A stretch of 64,000 nucleotides of DNA from Gremmenia infestans (Eukaryota; Ascomycota; Leotiomycetes; Helotiales; Hamatocanthoscyphaceae), in the NCBI GenBank assembly GCA_032629725.1, contig JAFEVB010000002.1:3286001-3350000 (forward strand). The letters are read 5' to 3'. The notes below the pieces were generated by a model, which was given only the letters and a program-made list of their open reading frames with translations, had not been told where the DNA came from and searched no databases. How positions within the stretch are numbered: position 1 is the stretch's first letter; every line of letters begins with the position of its first letter. The translations under genes and the position numbers were made by a program. This document shows, piece by piece, positions 44,615 through 55,786 of this stretch.

Positions 44615-45825
44615 TCACATGCTGCCATCAAGACTTCTCCGCGCCCACTTCAGATTCATGTCCCGTCGTTGGTTGTTCTTAGCACCTTTCGCTCCCTTCT
44701 TCCCCGTAGTCGCAGTGGAGGCAACTTTCGCCGCACTGGTGGTAGCTGCTGCTGCGTTGACGCCTACGTTGTCGAGGGCCAGAGATTGGGTGGGGGAGGC
44801 TTTTGTTGTTACTGCAAGACCGCCAAGTGCTGGGGTTCCACAGTTAGCTAGGACTCTTAGATTGAAGTGGATGAGATGATGCGTGCTTACCAGCTGCTGA
44901 AGAGAGTGCTTTGAGTTGATCAGTAGTGCCCTGTTCCTGGTTTGCTGCAACCGCATCTGGCAGCTCGGCTTGGTTTTCCTTGACCTGGGCATCGACTGCC
45001 GATTTAGATTGCGAGGTGTTGATTTGGTTTGCTGAGTTTGTCGTTGGGGTTACATCTGTTTGTTGGACGGCGAAGCAACCTCCAAATGGTCCTGCTACGG
45101 CGTTGTTGCGGCAGCGGACTGTGCAGATGTTTCCGGTTGAGCCTATGAAGATATTATATTAGGAAAAAAACATGGATATTTTTTGGGAAATGGTAAGTAC
45201 CTCCGGTGCAAGCCAAGTTGGCGGGCATTGCTACGGTAATGTTGAAGTCGGTGGTCTTCGCTTGGGATAAACCATTTACACCAGGAACGTTGTTGGTGAC
45301 GGAAAGGTTTTGAGAGATGAGTCCAGAATTGCTGGTCTGGTCCAGGTCACAGGAATAGGGGCCGGCACCATCAGCATTGACCTGGATATAAGGTCAGTAA
45401 ACTCTTTCTGATGTAGATAAAGAGGAACAAACCTGATGTATGGTAACTGTCATCGAGGTACCCTTCTTGACGGAAGTAACAGCATTAGCGGCTAATGCGT
45501 TCTCTGTATTCTCTCCAACATCGATGTTTCCCGATAATTCTGTCCTTCCACACTGATTGACAGTGTTTGCAGTAATCTCAGCATCGCGGATGATGGTGGT
45601 ATCTTGCTGGCAAGGACTAATTCCTGTACAGTTTCTTGCCAAGGCGGGGTCGACTAGAGAGAGTCAGTCACTGATTCTTCCAATCTCATGATGCACCAGC
45701 ATAATCTCGCCTTGAAATCCGACACTTGCTGGTGACCCAGCCACGCCCTGAGCTGCCAGGATTACACCGTGAGCATTTGCCAGTGAAAGCAGAGCCGCGC
45801 TACACAAGAAAGATTTGGAGAACAT
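44615..45825 (-). CDS. Egh16/GAS1-like secreted protein
   Basis: There are five exons: 45711-45825, 45433-45653, 45201-45381, 44891-45142 and 44615-44829, giving 327 residues. The first intron begins GC (CAAG|GCGAGA) and ends TCTAG; splicing there restores VGFQ|VDPALARNCTGISPCQQD. Residues 1-18 are a signal peptide (MFSKSFLCSAALLSLANA) and the mature protein starts HGVILAAQG. The region with NCTxIxPCQQDTTIIRDAEI, NQCGRTELSGN, GTSMTVTIHQVNADGAGPYSCDLDQ, VAMPANLACTGGSTGNICTVRCRNNAVAGPFGGCFAVQQT is the conserved Egh16/GAS1 module with paired cysteines. Relatives are expressed during penetration in powdery mildew and rice blast and are secreted or wall-associated; a role in virulence here is inference. 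The C-terminal 75 residues are a lineage-specific A/T-rich, then basic, tail (GKKGAKGAKNNQRRD). There is no GPI signal. Confidence 0.88.
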
Positions 45826-47315
45826 ATTGGTTATGTGGAAGGAAGGGTGTCCAGCACGAAAAAAAAAGAATGGCTAAAGTTAGAAAGAAAATAAACGAAT
45901 CGCCTGGATCCTGAAGAAGAGAATTGATGGTGAAGCGGAAAAGATGAGATACGACGACGAGGGCATCATGAGCTTCTTTTTAAACATCCCTCACCTCACA
46001 ATGGAATGGCTGGTACTGTAACGCCGAACAACTACCGTCTGTAACAACACTCGTTGCAAAATGGGTGGATCGCAAGTCCCTCATGGCCGTCATATCACAA
46101 GGACCGTGGGGGGAAACATGGCATTCATGAAGCAAGAGCCGCCCCCTGACGGCGGCAGCTAGGATGAGAAGTGCAAATAAAGTTTGGGTCCCCATAAAAT
46201 AAAAAAAGCTCAGAGAAGCAGCTACAGTACAAGTAGAAGATCCACACGGTTGCACTTGCTAAAGCTCAGACACTGTACAGTATAAGTTGTGCACCTGCAA
46301 GACATTCTTGCTTCGCGGGAGACTATAGCGCGGTAGTAAGGTGGTTACGGGATGCCGCATTAGGCAACCCCGCCTGTCTCAAACGCCTGATCTGTCAGAG
46401 CGAGCCCGTAACCAGAAACAAGCACCTGTTTCATGATTGGCTTGACTACAGTATTAATTTTAAATCCACCCATCGCCAGGTTGTACTTGGCAGCGGGTCA
46501 AACGACCTTCTGAAATTCTGCCACTGCGATATTTGTCTAGGCCGTCAGAAGTCGGCTGCGCATCCTTGGATTGTATCAGAGATAATCACTTGTGGATCGC
46601 TGGACGAAGAAGCGAGTGCGATCTATCGTCCGATGAGCTGATTTCTGCTAGGAGGCATGAGATGCTGCCCTGTTGTTTGTTTCTCGTTTGTTTTCAATCG
46701 GTGGATTAAATGGACTGACTGTGGGCGACTATTTCGAAACGCTATCTTTAAAGGCATCGGACGGACTTTGTATCCACGACGAGGGCAGGTGTGGGACGAA
46801 ATGAGAACGCATTTGAGACAGAGTTTGGTGTCTTTGACATGTTGGATAGTGAACCCAAAGCATGGACGGCACTCTAGGAAATAAGAACGTGATCGAGAGA
46901 GCGATTGAGAAAGCTCGGATTGATTATATGCATCCTGTTCCCAACAGACTCGATGCGGTATGTTGGAAGCCAGAAACTTTTCCTGATCGTTTCGACCGAT
47001 GATGAATGCTCGTTCCACGTCACAGCTCGCTTTACAAGCAGTCTCGCAATAGCTGAAACCACACCGCAGCACCACTGCACCAGCCATAGAATGCTTCCTA
47101 TTTATACATGAATTATCTCGGGCGTCGAGAAATCGAGATGTACTGGTACAGGGAAAATTGCGCCGTAAAATCATCTAGCCAGCAAACCTCAAATAAACCA
47201 GTCTTTTGAGGTATCCTCAAGCCGCAAGACCCCAAAAGCACACCCGAACCCCTTGCCTGAACGCAATACCAAATACAATGACCTACGCCCCTTAAGTGAT
47301 ATGTTATGTCGTATT
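45826..47315. other. Intergenic
   Basis: This stretch of 1.5 kb lies between the Egh16-like promoter and the SAS3 3' end. A 183-codon frame on the minus strand (46623-47174) is cysteine-rich but resembles no known family. The palindrome ACTGTACAGT occurs at 46272-46281. Confidence 0.5.
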
Positions 47316-50300
47316 CTACTCGTCCTCGCCTTCCGCGTCAACGTCCTCGCTCGCTTCCAAAAAAGGAGCATCATCCATTTCCTGATCTCCATTATCTTCC
47401 ACCAAGGGACCTTTCCCCATCCCCACCAGCTTGCCGAGTCCTTTACCCCCAATGGGCGGTTTGCCAAGGCCTTCGCCTCGGCCCGAATCTCGATCTCTCC
47501 TTCTTCGAGGAGCAGGTGTATCCTCAAATTCGAGAGCCTCTTCCTCTTCATCTTGGTCGATATCATGCTCTTCATCGTTCCTCTCTTCCCCATCCTCTTC
47601 CTCTTCTTCATCTCCAAGAAGTACTTCGTTCCCTAGCCTGCTCCTCTGTTTCATTAATTTAGGCGGTAACCCAGGGCCACTGTCCGCATTTCCAAAATCC
47701 CTCTTAGTGGATCCTTTTGGCCATCGTCCAGGGCCTCGACCCGTTCCACCACTCTTTCTGCGCCCGGTACTGCTTCGCGCACTAGAATGACGCCGTGCCG
47801 AACCGTTAGATGAGCGTTGAGGTGTAGGGCGGGCGGAAGTCGAAAGGGAGGACCTAGGTCGAGGTGTTGGTCTTGAAAGAGACGAACGAGGGTTGGCACG
47901 ACTCTTAGAACCTGGAGGCGGTGGGAAGATTTCGAATCGAGTGGCGCTAATGGAAGCAGCAGCTTCGTAGTATGAGAGGTTTCTTGAGACGCCATTGACT
48001 CGTGATACAGACCTAGAGCCTTCGGCAAGATCGCCGTCAGGAGATGTTCCGGCCTTGATGATCTCACCGGATGCAGTGGTCAATTTGCCTAAAGATTCGA
48101 TGATGCCATCCGTACCGCCGTTAATTCCATTGAAGAAGTCGAAGTCTCTCTTTCTACCATTGGAAAGCTTTCCCTGCTCGTGGATATCATCGTCGTCGTC
48201 GGAGTCCTCCCGGGACGCTACTGCGTTAAGATGCGGAACGTGGTCGAATGCAGAAGCATTGCCGCGTCCCATAATATAAGGCGTCCAGACTAGCCTCTTA
48301 GGATTGATTGCAGCATAGCCTTTTGAGTCATGATGCCGAATGACTTCGCGGTATAGATCTGTATTTAACTGCAGTGCATATACGCCGGTGATAGGATCAC
48401 GGATTAGAGCCCTCAGTTGCTCGAGTGCTGATATAACATCATCCGGCGTCATGCCGATATCATCAGACATTCTCTTGATGCTAGGGGTTAGATCTCCTGA
48501 CTTGTAATCCTTAAGGTAGTGACATAAGACAAGCCGCCAATAATTCCGATAGGAAACCAGTCCCATATCCGAGAGAGGCTTCTCGGGAGATCCTGTCTTC
48601 TTCTCCACTCGTGTTAAGAGATACGAAAATTCGATGAGAAGGTGGCCATATCCTTTGCGTTGAAATATTGGAAGTACCAGAATGCAGGATACATTATTCA
48701 GACTTGTAGGTCGTTTTTCCTTCGAGAAGTAGCCGACGAAATGATACCCAAGCTCATCGTACTCCGTCAAGACATAGAATAAAAAGGGCTCGACGTCATA
48801 GTAAAGGGTTTTCGAACCCAAGAACAGTTTTGCAAGGAGACAGAGGTTTTGGCAGTAGAGCGATTGCTTCCGGCCGTCGACCTCGAACATAGAAATGTTG
48901 CCATCGCGGTAGACTTCGTCGCCGGGCGGATGCTTCCAGGGGCATTTCGTTTTATGGCGCCAGGCAACCGTAGCTGATTCCATATACTTAAGACAGAATT
49001 CGCAGATGAAAAGGGCTTGGTTTCGGCTGTACTCCTCTGGGTAAGGTGCAGCGTACCAAATATCGATCTGATACTGTCCAAATTCTATAAACTCGATTTG
49101 ACTTGCAGGACCAGACACTTTTCGAGGCTTTTTTATTCCAGACGCTGCAGATGCTTCAGCGGCGGCTGCCGCCCTAGCTTTCCATTCTTCTTCAGCTTTT
49201 TGCCGAGCTTCGTCGAATTGCCGACGATGTTCGGGTTTTGGTAGAGTCATAGATGTATCCGCCTCAATTTCGGTCAGAATACCACCATATGGCTTGGACT
49301 TCAATTCGTCCATTTCTTTTTCATGGAGTGAATAGAAAGGTTGTTGGTAGCTTGATGGAATGAATGTAGAGACTGCGGTAGAAGGACGAGGGACTGAAGT
49401 AGGGCGGCTTTTCTTCTTTGGTTTCGAAGGCCGTGAGTGAATGCGGGTCAGTTCAGCCGAACCTACCTTAAAGACCAATTTGATGCTTTGTGAGGATCGC
49501 TCGAGGATCGTGGCGTGAGAGTTTGGTGATGACTTTGGCCGTAATGATCTTGATGCTCGTGGACTCGTTGGCGCCTGATCACCGTTTGTCTTGGGTTGGT
49601 CATCTCCACCATTCGAATCGACAAGTGCTTCAAGATCTTCTGTAGGAGCTTCACCACCTTTAGCTGTAGGCGGCTTCGAGCTGCTAGAACTAGCCGTCTC
49701 CCGGTTTGTCCTTCTCTTGGGAGTAATGACTTCCTCAGCATCTGCATCACCGGATGAAGTTTTTCGTTTGCGTAATAGACGAGAGCCATCCATGGGATCG
49801 TCAGGTGCGATCAGCTGATTGAACACAGAGTGGGAATCGGGCTTGATAGTGCCTCTATGGGACGGCAGCAAGTCTCCAGCGATTCTATCCCTGGAAATGC
49901 GACGTGCAGCCAAATCAATTTCTTCGGCATCCGGGATAGCCTCTTCTGGGACCAAATTATTGGAAACACAATCTGGACAATACCAAGTCTCTGCTTCTAC
50001 ATATTTAATTAGTGATGTAGCTCTTGATCATATCACGTGGTACATACCCTCATCGGGTTTCAGCGCTTGAGAATTTCGGGCGCATTGCCGATGTGCTGTA
50101 AGATATTAGTATAACTCAAAAAATACGTCAACTTTATAACGAACCGTTATCTCCACAAACACCACAAGCTAGATATAGCTCAAATTCCTCACTGGGGTCG
50201 TTTTCTTCGTCCTGCTGACAGAATCTGATGGTCGTTAGTAGGTAACCATCGTTCGGTAGAAAATACGCACATGCAGCGATTAGGATTCGCGGGTTCCTCC

Positions 50301-50782
50301 TCCTCTTCCACTGCAGGTTCCCATTCCACTTCGACCTCGTTATCTGACGAGTCCTTCGACGCATCATCCATACTACCAACGCTTTCGTCGTCATCGTCTT
50401 CTGTTCCGGACATGACTTCTTCGTCATCCTCTTGCAATCCAGGCTGTATTTTGACAGCACCTACACCTTCTCCATCTTCGTCCTCGTCATCTTCATCTTG
50501 GCTTTCGTCTTCGCCGTTTTGGGGCACCAGATCCACCATCTCATCGTCCTCCTCACCCTCAGCGTCTTCGTCAGACAACAGGGCTTCTTCTCCGTTGGAT
50601 TCGTCTCCTTCGCTCCGTTCTGCCATCATGCCGATATGTAACTGATTATTTGCCGCAAAGGCGTCTGCAGTGTCCTCCCTAATGTCCCCTCCAAGCTCAT
50701 CGTCCTCTTCGAACTCCGCATCCTCTTCAGATGTCGCGATGCTATGTTGGAGCTGCTCCTCCATGAGCACCGCTGCTGCCAT
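47316..50782 (-). CDS. SAS3: MYST-family histone acetyltransferase, SAS3-like (NuA3), with N-terminal PHD-type finger
   Basis: There are four exons: 50267-50782, 50145-50214, 50048-50095 and 47316-49996, giving about 1104 residues. Exon 1 is an acidic region (EDEDGEG, EEEEEP). Splicing at a GTATTT donor gives NPNRCMCQDEENDPSEE, leading into a PHD-type finger assembled from exons 1-4 (LACGVCGDNAHRQCARNS, ETWYCPDC; about residues 168-220). A CCHC zinc finger at about 543-563 (CEFCLKYMES..H..KC) starts the MYST domain, with the catalytic cysteine at about 649 (NVSCILVLP), the acetyl-CoA loop QRKGYGHLL at about 657-665 and the catalytic glutamate in SPEKPLSDMG at about 683. Sas3 acetylates histone H3 (mainly K14 and K23) within NuA3. 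The C-terminal 300 residues are disordered, rich in R, S and G, then a strongly acidic stretch. Exon sizes and phases agree. The gene is divergent from NDUFA1. Confidence 0.93.
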
Positions 50783-51445
50783 CTTCTATCTGCCGTAGAC
50801 CATTCGTAGGTGACCGAAGTTATGCGCTTGAGAATTGCTGCTTGAACCGCGGGGGCAGTAGGTGTTGGATTCAGGGGCGATGCGCCTGGGCAGATATGAC
50901 CACAAAACCAGCCCAAGATGGTCAACTTCTCTGCTCCGATATGTTCATGAGCATGGAGAGCACCGGACTGTGTAGTTTATACCGCTTTCACGATTGTTTG
51001 CTTGCAGTAGAGGCCGTTATAAGGAGATGCGGATTTCTTGGCGGTCGCGGGGAAAATAATGAACGCGAAAGTTTAAGGCCACAACTCGAATATAATAATC
51101 AGAATCTCGATGGAAGTGGAAGTAAGTATGCTTCCGACGCGTGAATAAAGCTTAGTTTGACCCAAGATCGGGTTGTGGTGTTGTAATATTGCCTCTTTCA
51201 CGTTCACAATCCCCAAGATGTCGTCCATGAGCCCGCAGAATTGATGACTAATATTTTTGGGAGCTCGCAACGCAAGTGAAGCTAAATCAACGTCAAAGCA
51301 AGCCAGAATCATCAGATTTCCGCTACCAGTCAAGCAATTGCGCCTGCCACCACTATACTTGGTATGAGCGACCTTCCAGTGCAATTGCAATTCGCAATGG
51401 AGTATTTGCTGACCCGGTCCCCAGAATCAAATCACCACCGACACC
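50783..51445. promoter_or_regulatory. Divergent promoter region between SAS3 and NDUFA1
   Basis: This stretch of 663 bases includes a GC-rich patch (50870-50900), an ACGCGT box near 51136-51141 and no defensible open frame. Confidence 0.5.
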
Positions 51446-51942
51446 ATGGGCGTCCCGTTTGAGGCTCTTCTCCCGTATGCGATCATGCTCGGCGTTAGTC
51501 CCACCCCCCCATCTCGAATCTGAAGCTCCGGCCCCCTGAGGTGTCTTGTACTAATTGATACAGATGTTCGGCTTTACCGGAGCGGGACTTTCGAAGCTCA
51601 GGCATATGCAGAACGGAGGAAAGAGGGCACGGCATTCAGTTGATCAATGGGATAGGGTCAGTATCCCCGCAAACCCCCCAACTTGTCCTCATAGCTAACC
51701 TCTTTATAGCAAAGTACTTCATGCCCTCTTCTCGGGGTGTTCTCACGATGTTGACGAGTATACAGTGATGGATCGTGACCGAAGATTGACGGGATTCCTT
51801 CGGGGACAGACAGACAACCCAACTGCGCCACCTGGATTCGAGCTGAACAACCCTTGGAGAGTAGGTTTTCCTACGCAGAATGAGCATTTATTGGAGACAG
51901 TTACTGATTTGCTACTTGCAGTTGGAGAAGCGCTTCTATTAG
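51446..51942 (+). CDS. NDUFA1: NADH:ubiquinone oxidoreductase MWFE subunit (NDUFA1), with a 4-nt microexon
   Basis: There are five coding exons: 51446-51493, 51564-51656, 51710-51713, 51766-51860 and 51922-51942, giving 86 residues, the usual fungal length. The product begins MGVPFEALLPYAIMLG (membrane anchor), then MFGFTGAGLSKLRHMQNGGK, DQWDRQMMDRDRRLTGFLRG, and ends NNPWRLEKRFY. This small one-helix subunit of the complex I membrane arm is needed for assembly in the inner mitochondrial membrane. Exon 3 is CAAA: it supplies the Gln codon and the first base of the following Met, with normal-length introns on each side (53 and 52 nt). Without it, DR and MDRD cannot be joined in phase. The last exon has only six codons plus a stop. 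Ordinary gene finders would probably miss it or predict a truncated product. Confidence 0.9.
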
Positions 51943-54201
51943 AGGATGGGGCTTCCTGGAATTGTACATATGACTCGGTGAGGAACACCGGAAACCGGAT
52001 ATAGAATACACAGATTATATCAATCCACCGGACACGGATATCACCTTGTTTGTAATTATATACACTGTGCCATGCTTCCAGAGTTGGATCAGTATTGTTG
52101 TGTCCTCGGGCTAAGGCTACCAAATGATATTAAGGTGACATATATTGGAATGAAGTGCAGGGAAAGAGTGACACTATGTCAACTCTTTGTGTCGGGGTCA
52201 TAATCTCTTTCACGTTTTTTTATTTCCAGTTATGGTTCTCCACTTGCTGCTTATCTTTGCTATAAAAAAGTCACAAATTTTGAAGGATGAAGCATCCTCC
52301 ATTTCCCTTGTTTACACCGCACCCGCAGTACTGGACCATTGTTCTCTGGCTTGCTATCTCCCCGTTTTCTATTAGTAGAAGCTCAAAATACCACACATGC
52401 TCACCGTTCCACTTTCCTGCATGAACAACGATCGCCTCGAATTGGTTTGGAGTCATTCCTATATACCAGAGAATTTTCAATAAAGTTTTATCAATGAAGT
52501 GCAAGGCTTAGAAGTTTACCCTGAGAAATGCCTCGGTATGTTCATATTCTCGAGGTTACCACAATGCGTCTTCCTAAACAAGCGGGGTCTCAGGATATAG
52601 TTGTTCGCCCTGCCTGCTATGAGAATGTCCTTGGGTTCATGATCTTCCTTTCCGTACCTTTGTTCCATGATTTCACCTGCCAATTGATCACTCTCCAATA
52701 TCCTCACCCCGTCACTTCTACAAGTCAGCCCTTTCAGCCGAGCTGCGGCGATATCATGCTTGCTGATATACTAGATCCTTATCAAATGAGTTGCAACGGC
52801 ATTTGGAGCTATTGCCTGACATCTACATCCCTTGCATCAATGGATGAGGAATAGGCACGTATGAATAGCCCAAACTCGTATTTTAGCAGCCACCACAATG
52901 CCCATATCTCAGTGCCCCAGCATAGCACTCAGCAACGTGCCATCACCTCTTCTTTCCCATCTATGTCCGAAGTAATGAATCGCTTCTCCCTAACACGCGG
53001 AATGCGACGATGCAGCAGCACTTTCAACATTAATCAATGACAGACAGGGACGTACTGAAATACATACAGTTATTCCTACACATGACAAAACCATCCATCC
53101 AGTCTACGGCAACAAATAGCAACACCGACACCGACACCAATATGCCTCTCAATTACCAGCATAGATAATAAATACCTGCCCTTCATAACCAGCCACAAAC
53201 CTCACCCACATCACTCTCCTTCACCAGCCCACCAGCCCCCCAACCCCCACTCCTCACTCCCCAAAACCAGAAAATATATCAAAACCTCGCAGCAAAATAT
53301 AATCCTCACCACACAATGCAAACCATATCCTTAAATAATTCAACTCCAAACTTTTACACATTTAAACTGGATAAACATGAATTTGCGCCGCATGGTCCCT
53401 GCACGTTGCGTTATCCCGAAGCCTGCCGATCTTCGGACTTTCTCCAAGATTTTTTGTGGCTGCGGCATCTAATTTTAGGCTACTGTGCTGGTAGGGCACA
53501 CCCTTGCTAATGGATTTTTAAACCTTTTTACCTTGCGGGTAGGGCTGGAAATATACTTTGGTATGGGCATGGTCTTTTCTAAGTAGCGTAGCGTACCGTG
53601 CCTTGCCATGGACGAAGGATTTTTAGGACTCCTTGTTCGTTCCTGTTAGGGTTTACTATACCTACTGTACCAGGGTGGTTCGGTTCTGGTATTAGATATT
53701 CCTAGAAGTATATCTGTAAATATAATTAAGATTGGAGATGATGGATTTCAGACGACTTGTATTGCGATGTTTCGTCGTCTATTAATAGTAATATATCGAA
53801 CTATGTACTTTTGTCCACGCCTCCTACAATACACAGGCCGTCACCCCTTGGTATACCACCAACAAGAAATAGAATAAGTTCTAGGGGGTTGTGAAAATGA
53901 AAAAATGGAAAATAATACTAATAAGAAATAGTGTAAGAGGTATATGCACGCCCACCCCTGTACCCAACGCCACGCGCCGTGCTTTGATGACTCCCGCCGC
54001 CATTGATGTGCCATCCTCAGTATGCAAACCTCGCTATGCATATCCAAATCAAGATCAAAAGAATATGTGATACACTGAATTGAAACCCTGTTTCCAATAA
54101 CCCCACCGGGCAAAATGCTTTTAGAAGAAAAACGCCAGTCCCCCTGCCCGTAACCACAGACTAGCTCGAGACGCTGATTAGCACAAGTGTGTGCATTAGC
54201 A
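51943..54201. other. Intergenic between NDUFA1 and the velvet gene (convergent 3' ends)
   Basis: This stretch of 2.3 kb is AT-rich around 52150-52400 and 53270-53340. A low-complexity CACC-rich stretch lies at 53170-53300. Short frames on both strands show no family features. Confidence 0.5.
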
Positions 54202-55786
54202 CTACATTCCTGGTGCACTTGTTGTATTCATGGAATGGCCTCCAATCCCCAGCAAATCATCTCCCATATTTGTGCTGTGTGTCGGAAGATCTCCAAAAGT
54301 AGTAGGAATTAGAGACCCAAAGACAGGGGCGGTATTCATGCGCCCATATGTTGGGGGTTGTTGCATGCCCATACCACTCGCTTGCAGCGCAGGAGACATG
54401 TATGTTCTCGGATCAATCCCAAGTCCCCCATAAGCCTGTGCGCTGTGAGCTCGCTCTGGCCGCGAGGGGGCGATGGGATTATGATAATGTATAGCTTGAC
54501 TATGAGGTGAAAAACTCGGATTATACGAAGAACCTTGCGGTGACTGTTGAAGAGAGTGATCGTACGAATAATTATCTGCCGGAGTGCTCAGACTTTGTGC
54601 AGAGTACTGTTCTCGGGGTGACATAGCGGAAGATTGAGGAGATTGGGTAAAGTAACCGCGCTGCTGCTGCTGCTGTGCAAATGGAGCATTGAAACTATCG
54701 AAAGAATGAGGACTATCAAGAGATTGATGTTGACCGAACGTTGATCCTTGTTCGGAGTCAGTCCGGGGGCGTCTTCTCAGAGTATCATCACTATAACCAC
54801 TCATGGATGCCGTGGATTGGGAATAACCCCGGGGCATTTGTTTGTGTTGAGAGGGAGGCGAATGTATCGGAAGCGGCTTGGGGTCGACGTGCTTTGCTTG
54901 CACCTTTCTGCGAGGATCCTTTGAATTGGACGATTGTAGTCTTTCCTTTTTATTTTTTTGTTGTTTATATCGTCGCCGTTCGTAATTATCGGAAGCTGGT
55001 CCATGTTGTCGGAGTAAGGATCGAGGTGCTTTGCGCAATCTGAGTCTAACGCCTTGCTCACTAAAAGACCGAGTGAGGACGGTTGATTCTAACAATCCTC
55101 GGAAGCTCCTAACATCCTCGACCATGAGAGGATTAGATTTGATGGACCGAATATGGAAACACTCTCTGTAGCCCATTTCGTAAAGATTAAATTGCAGTCG
55201 AAATACGCCCTCGATCTTGATGGATAAATCGCCGAAGACGAAGAAAGCCCCATCTTTATTGTCGTTATCTTTTAGTCGGTGAAGGGATGACACAAGAGTA
55301 CCCGCAAGTGCAATTCCTAAAGGTCCTGAAGGTAAAGGACTGTCTTCCGACGATCCTACGAGACTACAGGACATGAAGAAATATGGGCCTATGGAGAAAT
55401 AGTAAGCGCTTTGAACTCTCGCCCAGCATAGAATAGCTTGTACTTTGTAAGTAATTTTGGCCGGGATCTAGTTGTGTGCTGATCTTTAGTTGAACAACCG
55501 GAGGAGGGTCGACTGGTTTGCGATCTGAACATCTGGTCAGCTAACTCCAACCACACAGCAAAAGTAGACATACTTTTCTCTCCAATAGCAACCACTGCAC
55601 GTTCGGGTCCTTGCTTAATGTCGAGCTCGCAGCCATTGCTGGAGTACACCATGATTAGTCGGGGTTCTTTGCTGTTGAAGAATGGAAAAAAAACTCGACA
55701 AGTGTGGGAGGGATTTACCTCCTCAGCCCTAAAACTCGGGCTGTGGCCGCGTCCGCGAACTGGTAGGTATATTGAGTGATGCTCAT
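54202..55786 (-). CDS. vosA: Velvet-domain developmental regulator, VosA-type
   Basis: There are four exons: 55719-55786, 55574-55671, 55444-55524 and 54202-55388, giving 477 residues. The velvet fold is about residues 23-204: EPRLIMVYSSNGCELDIKQ, GPERAVVAIGEKNRKPVDPPPVVQLKI, SPYFFMSCSLV, LAGTLVSSLHRLKDNDNKDG, FFVFGDLSIKIEGVFRLQF, and VLTRSFSEQGVRLRLRKAPR. The uninterrupted fold and the 'FFVFGDLSIKIEG' core resemble VosA rather than VelB (long insertion) or VeA. Velvet proteins bind DNA through this Rel-like fold and couple sporulation, light and secondary metabolism. The segment normally FPGMxEST reads SFRGLLEST here. The tail (205-477) is disordered, rich in S, Q, P and Y, with a polyQ run and a basic KKER..RRK patch. 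The N terminus MSITQYTYQFADAATARVLG is short; the frame has no earlier ATG before an upstream stop. VelC is the main alternative. Confidence 0.85.

Noticed and set aside
46623..47174. 183-codon intronless frame with an ATG start on the minus strand
   Set aside because: It is cysteine-rich but has no recognisable domain, signal peptide or repeat, and sits in an otherwise gene-free stretch; expression evidence would be needed to accept it.
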